Made by a program: the position numbers and the translations under genes. From positions 241,501 to 305,500 of the forward strand of contig JALIZF010001688.1 of NCBI GenBank assembly GCA_029948255.1: a DNA stretch of 64,000 nucleotides, given 5' to 3'. Each line of letters starts with the position of its first letter. The first letter of the stretch is position 1. The notes under the pieces are model-generated. The model had not been told where the DNA came from and did no database searches. It saw nothing but the letters and a program-made list of their open reading frames with translations. Shown here piece by piece: positions 34,814 through 45,855 of the stretch. Origin of the DNA: Telmatactis stephensoni. Taxonomy: Eukaryota > Cnidaria > Anthozoa > Actiniaria > Isophelliidae.

Positions 34814-37800
34814 GCCTGGGCTGCCTGTGGAGAGACAAGCTACATGCTGAAGGAACTACCGGCGCTAAATGTTAGTGGTTTCCCTTTCCCTTTGATCGCC
34901 TGTTTTGATTGGTCAAAATGACTGACCAGTCTAAATGGAGCATATAAACTAATAACTACTTGTATTTCTATGTTAATAAGGTAAAGTTCGCGATTGTTGA
35001 TATCACTGCTGCTGAGTATGAGCCAGCTTCTTTTGATGTTATCTACAGCAGAGATGCAATTATGCACATTGAAGAGAAGGAGAATCTTTTTGCAAAGTTT
35101 CTAGTGAGTAAATATTGTATTCAGTAAGTTGTTGGTAGGGTGTCAGCAAATGGTCGGAAGTGTGTCAGTAAGTGGTTGGTAAGGTGTCAATAAGTTAGTA
35201 AGGTGTCAGGAAGTGGTTGGTAAGGTGTCAATAAGTGGTTGGTAAGGTGTCAGTAAGTGGTTAGTAAGGTGTCAGTAAGTGGTTGGTAAGGTGTCAGTAA
35301 GTGGTTGGTAAGGTGTCAGTAAGTGGTTGGTAAGGTGTCAGTAAGTGGTTGGTAAGGTGTCAGTAAGTGGTTGGTAAGGTGTCAGTAAACCTGCATACCG
35401 ACCCTGCGAAATGACTAGGGACGTGGAAGGGGACATGAGAGAAAGAAAAGGGAGGAAGGGCATGCTGCAATCCCTGTTAATTTACCTATCTACGTTCAGA
35501 GTTATAGCGTAGAATTTGATTACGGATAAGCAGATTTATGTTTGAACATTTAAAGATAAAGTTAAGCGATAAAAGTTTTGTTGACGACGTTTCGACGTTA
35601 CTTAACGCCATTATCAAGTCAAAGGTTCTTGAAGCTAATCGAAGTTATATTACACAAGGGTTGAATATATTAAAAGGAAACAATACTGAACGTGTCAAAC
35701 AAAAAGTTTGGCACAGACAGTGTCCGATTGAACATTTAAGCTTGGCTGAATTTTCTGAATGAATAGCATTTTAATCAAACTTGCTCTTGCATTTCTTGAG
35801 TACTGTGAATAGGGAGTCATTTGCTGGAGTTGTGATACCATGTTCTCTTTGAAGATCCTGACCAATAGATGATCTGTTATGTTCTGCCACGCGTTGGTGA
35901 AGGTGTCGAGCCGCCCACATAATTTGCATCGCACAAATTACATTGAAATTTGTAAACAACGCAGTGTCTATCTATAACGAGAGGTTTAGGTTCCTTTGAT
36001 TTTAGATCTTCTTCAAGCTTTCGACTGGTAAAGATCGGTTGAAGTACAATACCAAGTCTACTGCTCAGGTCTTTCATCTGTCTTCTCAAGGAATTAGCTG
36101 ATTTCTGATCTTTGAATGGAATTGAAATTCTAACTGTTTTATCGTCATCTACATTTGATTAGCCAGAATATATAAATTTGTCATCACGCAATATTTATTT
36201 GAAACTATTTAAAAGACTCCAGCAAAGAATTTTGACAACAGAGTTGTTTGTCAAATTTAGTTACCATCAACTTATCGTCATACCTGTCTATTGATAATTC
36301 AGAAATGGCTAAAACCTGGCGGAAAACTGTTTACTACTGACAACTGCCAAGGCGAGCATAAACTATCTGATGGATTTAAAGCTTGGCTGAAATGGAGACA
36401 TTATTACTTGCTAACCGTGAAAGATTATGGAAAGGTATACTGAGAACAAGAGACGTTTGTATGAGCAAAAGAGCTGATAATACTGTAATGCCGTAACTGT
36501 ACCCAGGGTAGTGATTCTGATTGGGTAAATATTTAGCAGATTCGGGGCCAGGCCTTAACTACGTCCTTTAATTTGCTGAGCTACCTTTGTCTTTGACAAA
36601 TGGAATAACGCAAATATTTAGAAGCTCTAGATCAGCAATCAGTTTCGTCTTATAATTATCATGACCTATTTCCTATAGCCCACACCCAATAGCTCTGGCT
36701 CCTACAACGATTGATGAAATACATGTGTATAGTTAATTAGAAGCCTAGACCGAAGTGCACGTCAGGCACGTCAGCGTTTCGAACAGCGACTGAGACGTAT
36801 TGGTATTCGACACGAATGGAAATTGCATTGCGAATGCTCAAAAATTCGACGGGAATTCGTGGACGCGTTCGTGTTTACAAGTAAAAGCACCTTCGATTCA
36901 GCTGTTCTGGGCCCGGTTGTTCGAAGGGCGCGCGATTAACGCTAATCCTGGGTTAAAGTGAATGGTTTTCTTAATCCTGGGTTAACGCTAATCGTCTTTT
37001 GAACAACTGGGCCCTGTATTATGCGAATTTTTGTGTGTTATTTGACCAGACATGTCCTGGTCATGACGTTAAACTGCATCCGGTGGTAAGGCCCTGGTCC
37101 GGGAGTTCCAGGGTTTCGGGGAGAATGTTACTATCCGGGCACTACTGTGTACAACGTAGCCGACGCGCCGTCTCACCTGGCGACGGCGAGAAGCAACACG
37201 AAGAATAGGTTTTCGAAGAGCTCAGCATGGTCAAACTGCTCTCAAGTTCGCGTCCTTGACTGTAAGGACTTTGATAGACAATGATAAGGATCATCCTGAG
37301 CGTCGCCACATAGCAGAAAAAAGCCAAAGCTGCTGTTTTCATAATTTTTTCATCCTGAACTGAATTAAAACTATGAAGGCTACATTTGTGTTAATATTGC
37401 TTAAAACGTATGGCCAAAATTGCTGATCTAGGCTAAAGCTGCTGGCAGATATTTACGAAAACGATGCGCTATTTGCTATTCTTGGGGTGCATGTGACGTC
37501 ACGGTAACCATCTTGGTTGACCTTCAACAAAAGATTTCTCATTAGCGTTTATTGTTTGGTCATCCAACATGGCTACTGCTTTATTGTCTTTAAATTCCCA
37601 AAGGTATGGACGCACCCCAGCAATTGTGCTATTTGATATATTTTTCTTTGTTCCTTAAAGAGCTCCTCTCCCCTTCCCCCTCCCCCTCCCCTTTTCCCCT
37701 CTCTTCCCAAGCCCCTCCCCCTCCCTTTCCCCTCCCTTTTAGGGCCGCTACGCAGGCTACTTGTATACAAAATATTGAGCTTATATACCCATTAGTGTCC

Positions 37801-40800
37801 TTATACTGAGTAGTCCAGAACTGGACCCACTTTATCTTCGCGCGCGCGGCCAAAATTTAAAATTGGAGCGAGCGATGTAACGCTAACGGACGCGATAAAG
37901 TGGGTCCAGGGAAATTTGCCTGCGCATGCGTCAGTTCACATCCCGTTTTCGAGATGTGAGTATTGAGCAATGATTGACACACCCTCTTGGTTTACTTTTC
38001 GCGCCAAATAATGGCAGCTGTCTACGATTCGTTGCGCGACTCCGCCAATACCGGATATATTTTCTCCCAACTAGCCGTCATTATAAACCGATAATGCCGT
38101 CTCAAAATCGCGTTTAGTTTATAGTAACATCTGTAAGTAAAATCTGACAAACACGCCATTTTTCGTAGTTCGGCCGCTATAAATGATGAGTGTGGGCTCA
38201 TGGTAACTTGTGATTGGATGTAGAGACCCATGCACAGGCAAATTTCCCTGGACCCACTTTTCTCAATTTTCTTTCGAATGCGCGCGCGCTTCTTTTATTT
38301 CTTCGTTCACTGTTTATTGTATATAATTGTTATTGAGAAAAGTGGGTCCAGTTGTGGACTATATAATGAGAGATAGTGTAGCGCACTGCTTTTGCTGCCA
38401 ACGAACTGGAGCGACTGAATATTGATGTGACTGCCCTCAGCGAGACAAGGCTAACTGCGTGAAGAGCATGCTGGATACACTGTCTTTTGGAAGGGGCTTC
38501 CCGCATACATAGAGTTGGTTTCGCCATACATACAAAACTGCTTAAAATTTAAATGAGCTGCATACAGGCATGCATTAGTGAACGACTTATTGTCATGCGA
38601 CTTGAACTGCCACGTAATCAGTACATGACAATCATTAGCGCCTATACACCAACGCTTGACGCAGACGATGATGTCAAAGAAGCTTTCTACGCTGCACTGG
38701 ATCAACTCCTCACAGACACACAAACTGCTCATAATTTGGTACTACTTGCGACTTTAACGCCCGTGTTGGGCGGGATAGGGATAAACACTTGTGATCTCCC
38801 ATAGGATCAAATGGAACGGTACTAGATCAGTTCCAAAGAAAAGACACAAGGACCTAATAAAGCACTCCTTGTTGAAGTGTTGAATTAACTTTAACGAGTG
38901 GGATCAGCTAGCGACAGACAGACAGGTCTGGAGAAGCCACAATTCGGAAGGGGTTCTACACTTTGAAACACCCGACTTGCTGAGGAAGCTGCTCGCCGTG
39001 AACGGAAGAAGGCCGCTTAACGGCGCCTAGAGACCCTGCAGTTAGGGCATGTTTGAGTCTCTTTTCTGTCAATCTATTATTCAGCCGTCATACTCGCTCG
39101 AGAGTGGCTGCGACAACGACGACGATTTGACCAGGGAAAGAGAACAACTAAAGCGATCAGTGTTTTAGGAAAAATATGCACTATAACTTTTCACGGTCAG
39201 ATTTACTAAACCTCCATTGGTTTTACTTAAAACTTCCGAGTATGCGCAATGTGTTTTTCACCCGTGACTTTGTATTCCAGATATGCAGCACACTTATAAG
39301 ATAAAACATATAAAAAATTATTACTGGTGTACCAAGGAGGCATTTCGGCCTTAGCTTCTATAGTAATATATCATATATATACTTTGTTTTAAAGCTACTC
39401 GAAAAGGTTGGGTTTGTTGATGCGAAAGCTAAAGATAAGACAGAATTGTTGAAGAACAATATGAAGAGAGAATTGAAAAACCTCGAAAGCACCAAAGATG
39501 AATTTTTGAAGGTAAGTTTGTATTTACTGTGAGCTTTGTCTTTGTAAATTGATAGGTAGATATTTTAGATTAAGTAGACACTCGCTATGAGTACATTTCT
39601 CATATATATCATATACATGAAGGTTTTTTTGCATATTTGCATATTGTATACATAAAGATTTTTTTGCATATTTCATGTTGCATATTGCATGTTGTCGCAA
39701 CATAGGTATAATGTTTTTATTCACTTTTATCTACAAATGGTCATAGGAATCCTTTTGTATCCATGGAGATGAGACCGCGGGTACGGTTATCTTGAATAAG
39801 TTGGTTAGAAGGATGTCGCCACGGCGTTCTATAGTCTTCCAACCCAATTCAATTAGATAGTTACTGAAGCCGGCAGCAATATTGAATATATTGCAGCCAG
39901 CTGAGGGCGTAGCCCGAACCTGACTACAATATATCCAAAATTGCTGCTTGCTGAAGTAACTATCTGGTATAATTACTGGTCAACTTCATAACCACCAAAA
40001 TCACCAAAATTGTTGAAATTGAGGCAAATTTTAATTTAAAAAAAATAAAGTATTGTATGAGCATGCGTACTTCTGTTGATTGTATATCCCACGCGTTTTG
40101 ATGCTAACGTTTGTCATACTAAGAAAGCATTACAAGACTTTTTTTCTGAATGGGGTGATGGGATATCGTATGAAAGATATCTTTCTGTATGGGTAGGTTT
40201 ACGGTACACCGTGGCGGAGAGTTTCCCATACTGATAGTGGTGAACGTTGGCATCCAGAAAGGCGATACATTGTTCTATTTGTGCAAATGTAGTTTATGTA
40301 GAAGAATTATATTGCAATTTGTACATTTTTTTTCTTTCACTTCCGGTGACGCTATTTTTGCCTCAAAAACTAGTCTCAAATTCAACACTGATTATCTCAA
40401 ATACGAGCTTTGGACAACATTGTTGCTTTTCATTTTTGAAATTAAATCAGCATTAAATTTTACTTCAGAAAATTGTGGTTTGAAAAGATGTTCCTTTAAT
40501 TTTTTTCAATAGTACCCAACTACCTTTAATACGGAAAGTTTAGTTTGTGATATTTCGCTCCAGAATGACATCTCCGCTGTTCAGAACAGTAAGCACGGAA
40601 AAAGGAAATTTTGGCAGCCATTATTATTTCCTTTATAGAAAATATTTAGATACAAAGAGCAAGGTATCCGTTTCCTTACCCTGCGAGTAGAGGGATTTTT
40701 TATATCTTTCTGCTGCTTCCTTCGAGCTTTCGGGAGAAGAACTGAAAATCCCACTGCTCGCAGGGAACCGTTTCCTTCCTTACACAGCCCCTTTGCTGCG

Positions 40801-42080
40801 TACAGCCCTACAAATGACTCACGTAAATATGATTCTTTAAGTATTTACCTCTGCATATCAGAGGTATCAGAGTTCTCAATCAATCAATTGATATCAGGTG
40901 TTATTGTACGCATAGAATATTAGAATGTAGTGGTAGTGTGCAGGCGCTGATCCAGACCCCTTTAGACCGGTTTATGGAATCCGGTCAGATTTCGCATTTT
41001 TATAGACCAGTTTTATAAATGAATTTCATAAACCTCATATAAGAAGAATGGAACTTGGGAATTAAAATGTCTTTTAAGAAGGGGGCGCATTTCAAAGAGG
41101 AGGGAATGCTATGTGCGCGGGACAGGAGGAGGGTCGCTCTCTCATATTGAGTTCGGAAACCGTTCAACTTTTTTTCTGGATCCTCAGTGTGAGAGAGAAT
41201 ACATTGTCCACCAATTAAGACGTGGAAATAGGGCAACAAAATCATGCAACATTTCGCGCAAAATTGTGTTGCAAGTTGCAGAGCAAATGCTGGTCGTATT
41301 ACACCTCGTCAAGAGAAAATGAGGTAAGAGAAGGAATCCCCGTAACCCATCATATGCCCCGTTTGATGCTAATTTTTAGAACCTCGGCACCATGACCTCG
41401 ACTTAACCAAGACCATTTTCGAATTTTTTTTGTACTCCATTTGCCCTTTTTCTCAAGTTTAAACTCCTTTACATCGACAAACGTTATATACCCTTTTTTC
41501 CGTCATTGTGATCTTGAGGCAATGCGAAAGCTCGCCCGCCCTCGACCAATCAGATTCACTCTAAAAATAGCATCAAAGGGGGCATACGATTGTCCAAAGA
41601 CCTAATACGCGCGATTCCTTCTCTTACCTCATCTTCTCTTGATCTCGTGCGGAACAAATTTTCCTTGTTGCACAAAGTAGAAGTGGTGGTAATACGAGCA
41701 ATATTTGCTCTGCAACTTGCAACGCAACAATGTTGCGTGAAATGTTGCACGATTTTGTTGCCTGTATTCCGCGCCTTCAGTGCGCAAGCGCTAGAACCTA
41801 CAGGTTTGTTAGACATAGAGCAATTTTGAAGCCACTGGACTATAGTACGCAGTATTGAACGTGCGGAAACTGTATATTCGCAGGCTATGAGGGTCGAGAG
41901 AAGGACCAAATACCGCTTTTGCTTGACATGTTGTTCACTCCTTCTCTTGTATTTTAGGAGTTTTCCCAGAGTGATTACGACTATCTTATTGATGGTTGGA
42001 ATTTAAAGCTGGAGCGTTGTGCTGTTGGGGATCATACATGGGGAGCTTTTTCCGCCGTCAAACCATTGTCTGTACAGTAA
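32334..42080 (+). CDS. PMT: Phosphoethanolamine N-methyltransferase, single-domain (7 coding exons)
   Basis: Coding exons are 32334-32456, 34368-34457, 34540-34632, 34981-35103, 36303-36434, 39395-39511 and 41958-42080 (TAA). Every one is phase 0, and together they give exactly 266 codons. The enzyme adds methyl groups from S-adenosylmethionine to phosphoethanolamine, giving phosphocholine for phosphatidylcholine synthesis. Seen here: [14 protein letters not shown] near residues 27-40, SAM motif [11 protein letters not shown] (55-64), the acidic motif VDLS (80-83), and [13 protein letters not shown] (120-132). By family knowledge the catalytic Tyr-His dyad would be Tyr15 and His131. The C-terminus GWNLKLERC...WGAFSAVKP is typical of the second (PMT-2-like) methyltransferase domain. 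Its length equals that of single-domain protozoan PMTs rather than the two-domain plant enzyme. The cytosol is the expected location. Confidence 0.9.
32545..32975. mobile_element. Foldback element bounded by G-run and C-run in PMT intron 1
   Basis: A G-tract (32551-32562) and a C-tract (32941-32966) border inverted blocks (GGTAAAAGGATCGGG / CCCGTTCC...CCTTTTACGATGG; GGTATGCTCGTCG / CGACGAGCATCC). TCTCTTAGGG units repeat inside. Confidence 0.65.
33250..33870. repeat. ATCGAT-rich inverted repeat in PMT intron 1
   Basis: Blocks of ATCGAT/ATCGATAT flank an inner inverted segment (TTTCTCCTACGCGTTTCGCC at 33390; GACGAAGCACATAGGAGAAA at 33665). It looks like a nested non-autonomous element. Confidence 0.5.
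34368..34457 (+). CDS. PMT: PMT coding exon 2 (SAM motif I)
   Basis: 30 codons after a strong T-rich acceptor; it encodes [20 protein letters not shown] then [10 protein letters not shown], the glycine-rich S-adenosylmethionine-binding loop of class I methyltransferases. Confidence 0.92.
34540..34632 (+). CDS. PMT: PMT coding exon 3
   Basis: 31 codons, [20 protein letters not shown] and onward. The Asp at the end of the second beta strand (VDLS) is the residue that contacts the SAM ribose in class I folds. The preceding intron is only 82 bases. Confidence 0.9.
34738..34808. repeat. CT dinucleotide microsatellite in PMT intron 3
   Basis: About 35 uninterrupted TC units. Confidence 0.95.
34981..35103 (+). 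CDS. PMT: PMT coding exon 4 (catalytic segment)
   Basis: 41 codons including [20 protein letters not shown], the family's active-site strand with the conserved Asp and His. The donor CTA|gtgagt is followed within 20 bases by a repeat array full of GTAAGT sequences. Confidence 0.92.
35120..35395 (+). repeat. 22-bp minisatellite in PMT intron 4
   Basis: Unit GTCAGTAAGTGGTTGGTAAG plus GT, about 12 copies, becoming more uniform toward the right. Each good unit holds a consensus 5' splice motif GTAAGT; the array begins under 20 bases after the real exon 4 donor. Confidence 0.9.
35695..36155 (-). pseudogene. Penelope-like element fragment: C-terminal GIY-YIG endonuclease
   Basis: Across two minus-strand frames the translation reads [20 protein letters not shown], then [43 protein letters not shown], and [20 protein letters not shown]. 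The [15 protein letters not shown] segment with the following R and EH is the GIY-YIG nuclease motif of Penelope-like retroelements. The frame changes around 35915-35945 and again near 35810, so the copy is dead. It lies antisense in PMT intron 4. Confidence 0.75.
36303..36434 (+). CDS. PMT: PMT coding exon 5
   Basis: 44 codons, [20 protein letters not shown] and onward. KWLKPGGKL is the usual methyltransferase loop; [14 protein letters not shown] matches the family's substrate lid region. The intron before it carries the Penelope-like fragment. Confidence 0.9.
36909..37014. mobile_element. Short MITE with GGGCCCGGTTGTTC ends
   Basis: The ends GGGCCCGGTTGTTCGAA and TTGAACAACTGGGCCC are inverted, and the interior has GATTAACGCTAATCCTGGGT symmetry. 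106 bases, in PMT intron 5. Confidence 0.7.
37811..38361. mobile_element. Nested inverted-repeat element, 551 bp, in PMT intron 5
   Basis: The outer ends TAGTCCAGAACTGGACCCAC and GTGGGTCCAGTTGTGGACTA are inverted. A second inner pair (GTGGGTCCAGGGAAATTTGC at 37901; GCAAATTTCCCTGGACCCAC at 38240) suggests the element contains another copy of its own end. Confidence 0.7.
38384..39060 (+). pseudogene. Non-LTR retrotransposon endonuclease fragment
   Basis: Pieces in several plus frames read [42 protein letters not shown] and [20 protein letters not shown], then AYTP, and a garbled [23 protein letters not shown] and DFNARVG are motifs of the apurinic-type endonuclease at the start of L1/RTE/CR1-type elements. 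Stops and frameshifts abound. It lies in PMT intron 5. Confidence 0.7.
39395..39511 (+). CDS. PMT: PMT coding exon 6
   Basis: 39 codons, [20 protein letters not shown] and onward, donor AAG|gtaagt. It corresponds to the late helix and linker of the family ([14 protein letters not shown]). Confidence 0.88.
41224..41776. mobile_element. Foldback element in PMT intron 6
   Basis: Arms of over 100 bases share GGCAACAAAATC-TGCAACATTTC, GCAAGTTGCAGAGCAAAT and GAGGTAAGAGAAGGAATC with their complements on the right. Symmetry produces mirror-image open frames on both strands. Confidence 0.7.
41958..42080 (+). CDS. PMT: PMT terminal coding exon 7
   Basis: 40 codons and [23 protein letters not shown], then [13 protein letters not shown]. 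The DGW...WG pattern is the conserved end of PMT enzymes. A pogo-like DNA element begins about 90 bases after the stop, so it may lie in the 3' UTR. Confidence 0.9.
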   Translation, partial: EFSQSDYDYLIDGWNLKLERCAVGDHTWGAFSAVKPLSVQ

Positions 42081-42170
42081 TAACGAACTCACCAACCTGA
42101 GATTTGATGATTTGAAAAATGTAGTCAGTTTTCAGAGTCAGATTCAGATCTACTTAGTTGCACATTTATA

Positions 42171-44012
42171 CACAGTAGAACCCGGCCTTACGGACACCGA
42201 ATAATACGCACTACGGACACTTTTTCCTGTCCTAATTTGTCCTTTTCATGCAAAATCTATCCAGTTAAAATAATAATAATAACTTTATTTCCAACATTGT
42301 AGACATGCGTCTAAAATACATTGGTATACAACGAAATATGAAATAAATATATAGGTAAAGTGTTGTAAAAAATGAAAAAGAAAATGTAAAAATGTCAGTT
42401 CGTGGACACGAGATTACTGGTTTCTTATTAGTTCATTGTTATAGTTCCTACTTGCTTTTATAATGAACGAATTAGCAGTTCTTTTAGTACGGGTTGATGG
42501 CACTTTGAGCGTGCCTCTAGCTTGTGATCTTGTGGAGTATTGGTTTTTGTAATATTGAGGAAACAGATGGTTTAGTTTGTGTTCTTTATCTTCCATTTGC
42601 TTGAAATATGACATGGAGATGGCATGAAGTCGTTGTTCAATGGATGGTACGTTAGCTGATTTTAAGGCATCACAATACTTGCAGTGTGGGAATATAATTC
42701 TTAGTATACGTCTCTGTATTGCTTCGAGCTGTTCAACGAGATATGCAGTACACGGAAAAAAACATGCTGGAGCTGCGTATTCCATAATGGATCTGATTGA
42801 CGTTATATATAGATGTGCACAAGGTCCTTACTAGCTACTCCAGCCCGTTTAAGCAGTCTAATGGAGTAGATGCGTTTCGCTGCTTTCTTGGTAACGAAGT
42901 TGATATGATCGTTCCATGTTGAGTTATTTGCAACGTGAATTCCGAGGGGTTTGTAGCTAGACACTCTTTCGAGATGGTCTTCCCCAGTGGTAATTTCTGG
43001 AATGTCCGGTACACGTTTTGAGAAGCACACGAGCATCTCTTTACATTTTGATGGATTGAGTTTCATGCGATGATTATTGATGTGATGGGCGATTCGATCA
43101 GCAATTGCTTGCATGTTACTCTGATCTTGGTTGACGAGGAAACTTTCAGCAACTGTTAGATCGTCCATATATTTCCATCGCCAAGAGTCTTGATGTGCAA
43201 GAGAGTTGACCATGACGAGGAAGAGTGTGGGCCCAAGCACGCTACCCTGGGGGATTCATGCAGGGACATACTTCCAAGATGACATGTGTCCATTGATGCA
43301 GACCCTTTGTTGTCTTTCAGTGAGGAAGCTCCGTATACAGGCAAGAATGGATGGATGTATATCTAATTGTTGTAGGATGTCAATAACGATGTTATGATCC
43401 ACTCTATCAAACCCCTTACTAAGATCATAGTAGCATAATCGAACTGCTTGCTTTGGGCTGTCCGTGTGTGTATAAAGGAAATTCATGAGGTCGACCAAGG
43501 CAGCAGTAGTAGATGATCCTTTAATGGACCCAAAGTGTCTGTCATCAAGTTTAGTTTTAATCTGTTCCAGCAGAATAGCATTTAGATGGCTTTCGAAGAT
43601 CTTGGCCAATGGGGATGTGACCGAGATAGGTCTAAGATCCTTTCCAGGGTCGACAACTTTAGATGTTTTGGGCACAGGAGTTACATAGGCTCTTTTCCAT
43701 ATTGATGGGAAAGATGATGGAAAAACGGACACTTTATCTTCTCAAGACAGCCAGAATGTGTAAATTGATCGTTTTTAATTGAAATTACGTGTTTTGGGGG
43801 GTTTTCACGTTCGACTTTTCACTCTTTTAATCCTTAGCTAATTACATGCATTCAGATCTTCCTCACTAAAAATAAACAGACCACCAGTGCCATGCATTCA
43901 GTGTTTCCGCTATAAATGAAAGATGTGACGTAAATTGGCCAACCCGGTTTATACGGACGCCCGCTTGGTACAGACACTTCGTCTCGTCCGTATTAACCAG
44001 GTTTCATTGTAC
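42171..44012. mobile_element. Pogo/Tigger-like DNA element split by a non-LTR retrotransposon
   Basis: The left end (CAGTAGAACCCGG at 42173) and right end (AACCAGGTTTCATTGTA to 44012) are imperfect inverted repeats, and both sides contain GGACAC and TACGGAC motifs. CAGTAGAACC-type ends are known from pogo/Tigger-family non-autonomous elements. The internal reverse transcriptase copy occupies about 42270-43733, leaving roughly 100 and 280 bases of the host element. No transposase is present. Confidence 0.6.
42414..43732 (-). pseudogene. Non-LTR retrotransposon reverse transcriptase, 5'-truncated and broken
   Basis: The minus strand encodes a reverse transcriptase: VTPVPKTSKVVDPGKDLRPI, the LCYYDLSKGFDRVDH palm strand, GSVLGPTLFLVMVNSL, catalytic KYMDDLTVAES, and the thumb segment MEYAAPACFFPC with RRILRIIFPHC. 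Two breaks are visible. An in-frame TGA at about 43256-43258 sits where a CGA-type codon would read through (PA*IPQG). A frameshift falls in the TATATATA run near 42806-42812. There is no endonuclease domain, so the copy is 5'-truncated. Its 3' end at about 42270 finishes in a TAA/TTA microsatellite, as CR1/L2/Jockey-type elements do. The clade is not certain. Confidence 0.85.
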
Positions 44013-44570
44013 TTAGTTAGAAAGTAGTGATGTCATGTATAGAAGCCAACGTAGCACTGAAAGGCTTTCCAGTTGGCTGACTTGGTTCCTATTTGTTCTA
44101 AAATTTGGAGCTCAAGCTATAAGAAAATATGTTAACTGGCTACTGATACATTACTTTTGTACTAAAGAGATCTATCATTAGGTTTTGTGGAATAAACCAC
44201 TAAACGCGAAAGATAAAATCAACCCACCAATGGCGAAGTAACTCGTGGATTGTTCCCTTGGATTGACCGATAACAATGACCACAGGAAGCCCAAAAATAA
44301 ATTGTAGTTAAATAATTTTTTATTTTTTATTTGAAGGCAAAAATATAAATCAATTAAAGCAATACATATTTTTTTTAAATGATAGATCATTGCTCTCACA
44401 AATTTAAACATTAAGATTGAGCCCACCTGTAAAGCATTTAAAGGAATTTTTAGAGAGTCAGTTGGATAATTATTAATAATATGAGCTAATGTAATTTCTT
44501 TAGCATAAAATAATAGACTTGAGTATGAAAGAACTAAAGAAAAAGATAATGAAGCAAAGAAAAAAGAAGA

Positions 44571-44648
44571 CCTGGGCCTGCCCGGGAGTCAAACCCGAGA
44601 TCTGATCCCTAGCCAGCAACGAACCACTTGAACTACTGAGCAATTTAC
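44571..44648 (-). repeat. tRNA-derived SINE head (Pol III A and B boxes)
   Basis: On the minus strand, TAGTTCAAGTGG resembles an A box and GGGTTTGACTCCC a B box, 38 bases apart as in tRNA genes. The stems do not close into a proper tRNA, and the following DNA is T/C-rich. Confidence 0.55.
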
Positions 44649-44777
44649 CGTTCGGAAGGTTATATTTTTATACATATTGTTAATTTACGTTTGTACCCCT
44701 AACAAAGCTATTGAACATGTACAAATTATGAAAGAAGTTTCTCTATGAACCAAATGTCGCTATGAATAAAATAAATT

Positions 44778-45855
44778 ACTCGGGTCCGGCTATTTTGCGG
44801 GCTGCGGGTTGCGGGCTAAAATTTTGCGGGCTTGAGAAAAATGAATAAAACAAGCTTCCCCAGTAGTTTTAAAGTCGTAGCTGGTTAGCTTGTCAAAAAG
44901 ATAAGTTATATATTAAAAACAACATAAAAACCAGACGTCAAAAAGGCAAACATTGACGTTGCCCTTGAACTTACTGGGTTAAAAATCTGTACAATCTATA
45001 AACAATCACTTTCAATTTGTAATGGAGCAGGGTGAGTCAAGTTTTGAAGTCCCTTTAGCAGATTACACGCGATACCTGTTACAATCCGAATTTTGAGTCG
45101 GCAGTGTCTGTAAACCAATCTATCATCATACACAAAAATGTGTTTTGGTCAAACCCGTCACAAAGTTGAACAATCAACGGACCGGGATATATCTTTCATC
45201 GTGGCACACCCCAGATCGCACATGGTTGTGTGGTGCAGTGAGTGTCGTGAGTGTGCCAGTTGTTCTGGGCGTCATGGATTCAAATCAGGAGATGAGGAGC
45301 TGGTGCCGTTCATGAACACAACAGTTTCGCCTTCGGCTAAGTGAGTTTTTCATTAACATGAATATGCTGCTATAATGGTATTTCTGACGTTCTGTCCGCG
45401 GCGCATTAGTCAAACTCTCTTATATTAATCACCTCATCCCCCTCTTTCAATTTCTCTTTCTCTTCCTCCCTACGTGATCCACGTTAAGTATCCCACAGCA
45501 TTGTTGATTGGATAAATTAGGGGATCACAACGGGCCGGGATCACAACAGGATCACCACATATCGAGTGTCATCTTATCAAAAAGCAATCTAGATCTGTCC
45601 GGAATATTTCATCCAGTGCATCTGTACACGAGCAATCTGTTGTCTGTTTATTTTGGGTTTAAATATTTTAGTTCGTGTAGCCCTAAACAAGCCTGGGTCT
45701 TCATACGTTACACATTGCTGATTTGCAGTGACAGCTTTACAAAATAACACCAGTAAGTCGGCACGTTGGCTTTATTTTGGTCACTGGTTCATTGCTCGCA
45801 ACCCGCAAATTTTGGCCCGCAACCCGCAAATTTTGGCCCGCAACCCGCACATTAG
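44778..45855. mobile_element. Foldback with GCGGG-repeat arms
   Basis: Left GCGGGCTGCGGGTTGCGGGC (44796) and right CAACCCGCAAATTTTGGCCC (45790-45850) are inverted. Between them an open frame at 45138-45344 (RDISFIVAHPRSHMVVWCSE, CRECASCSG) is unrecognised and could be a captured gene fragment. Confidence 0.5.

Noticed and set aside
41556..41909. 117-residue minus-strand frame
   Set aside because: Mirror of the plus-strand frame in foldback arms 41224-41776; no homology recognised.
44571..44648. Functional tRNA gene
   Set aside because: A and B boxes are present but acceptor and anticodon stems do not form; better explained as a SINE head.
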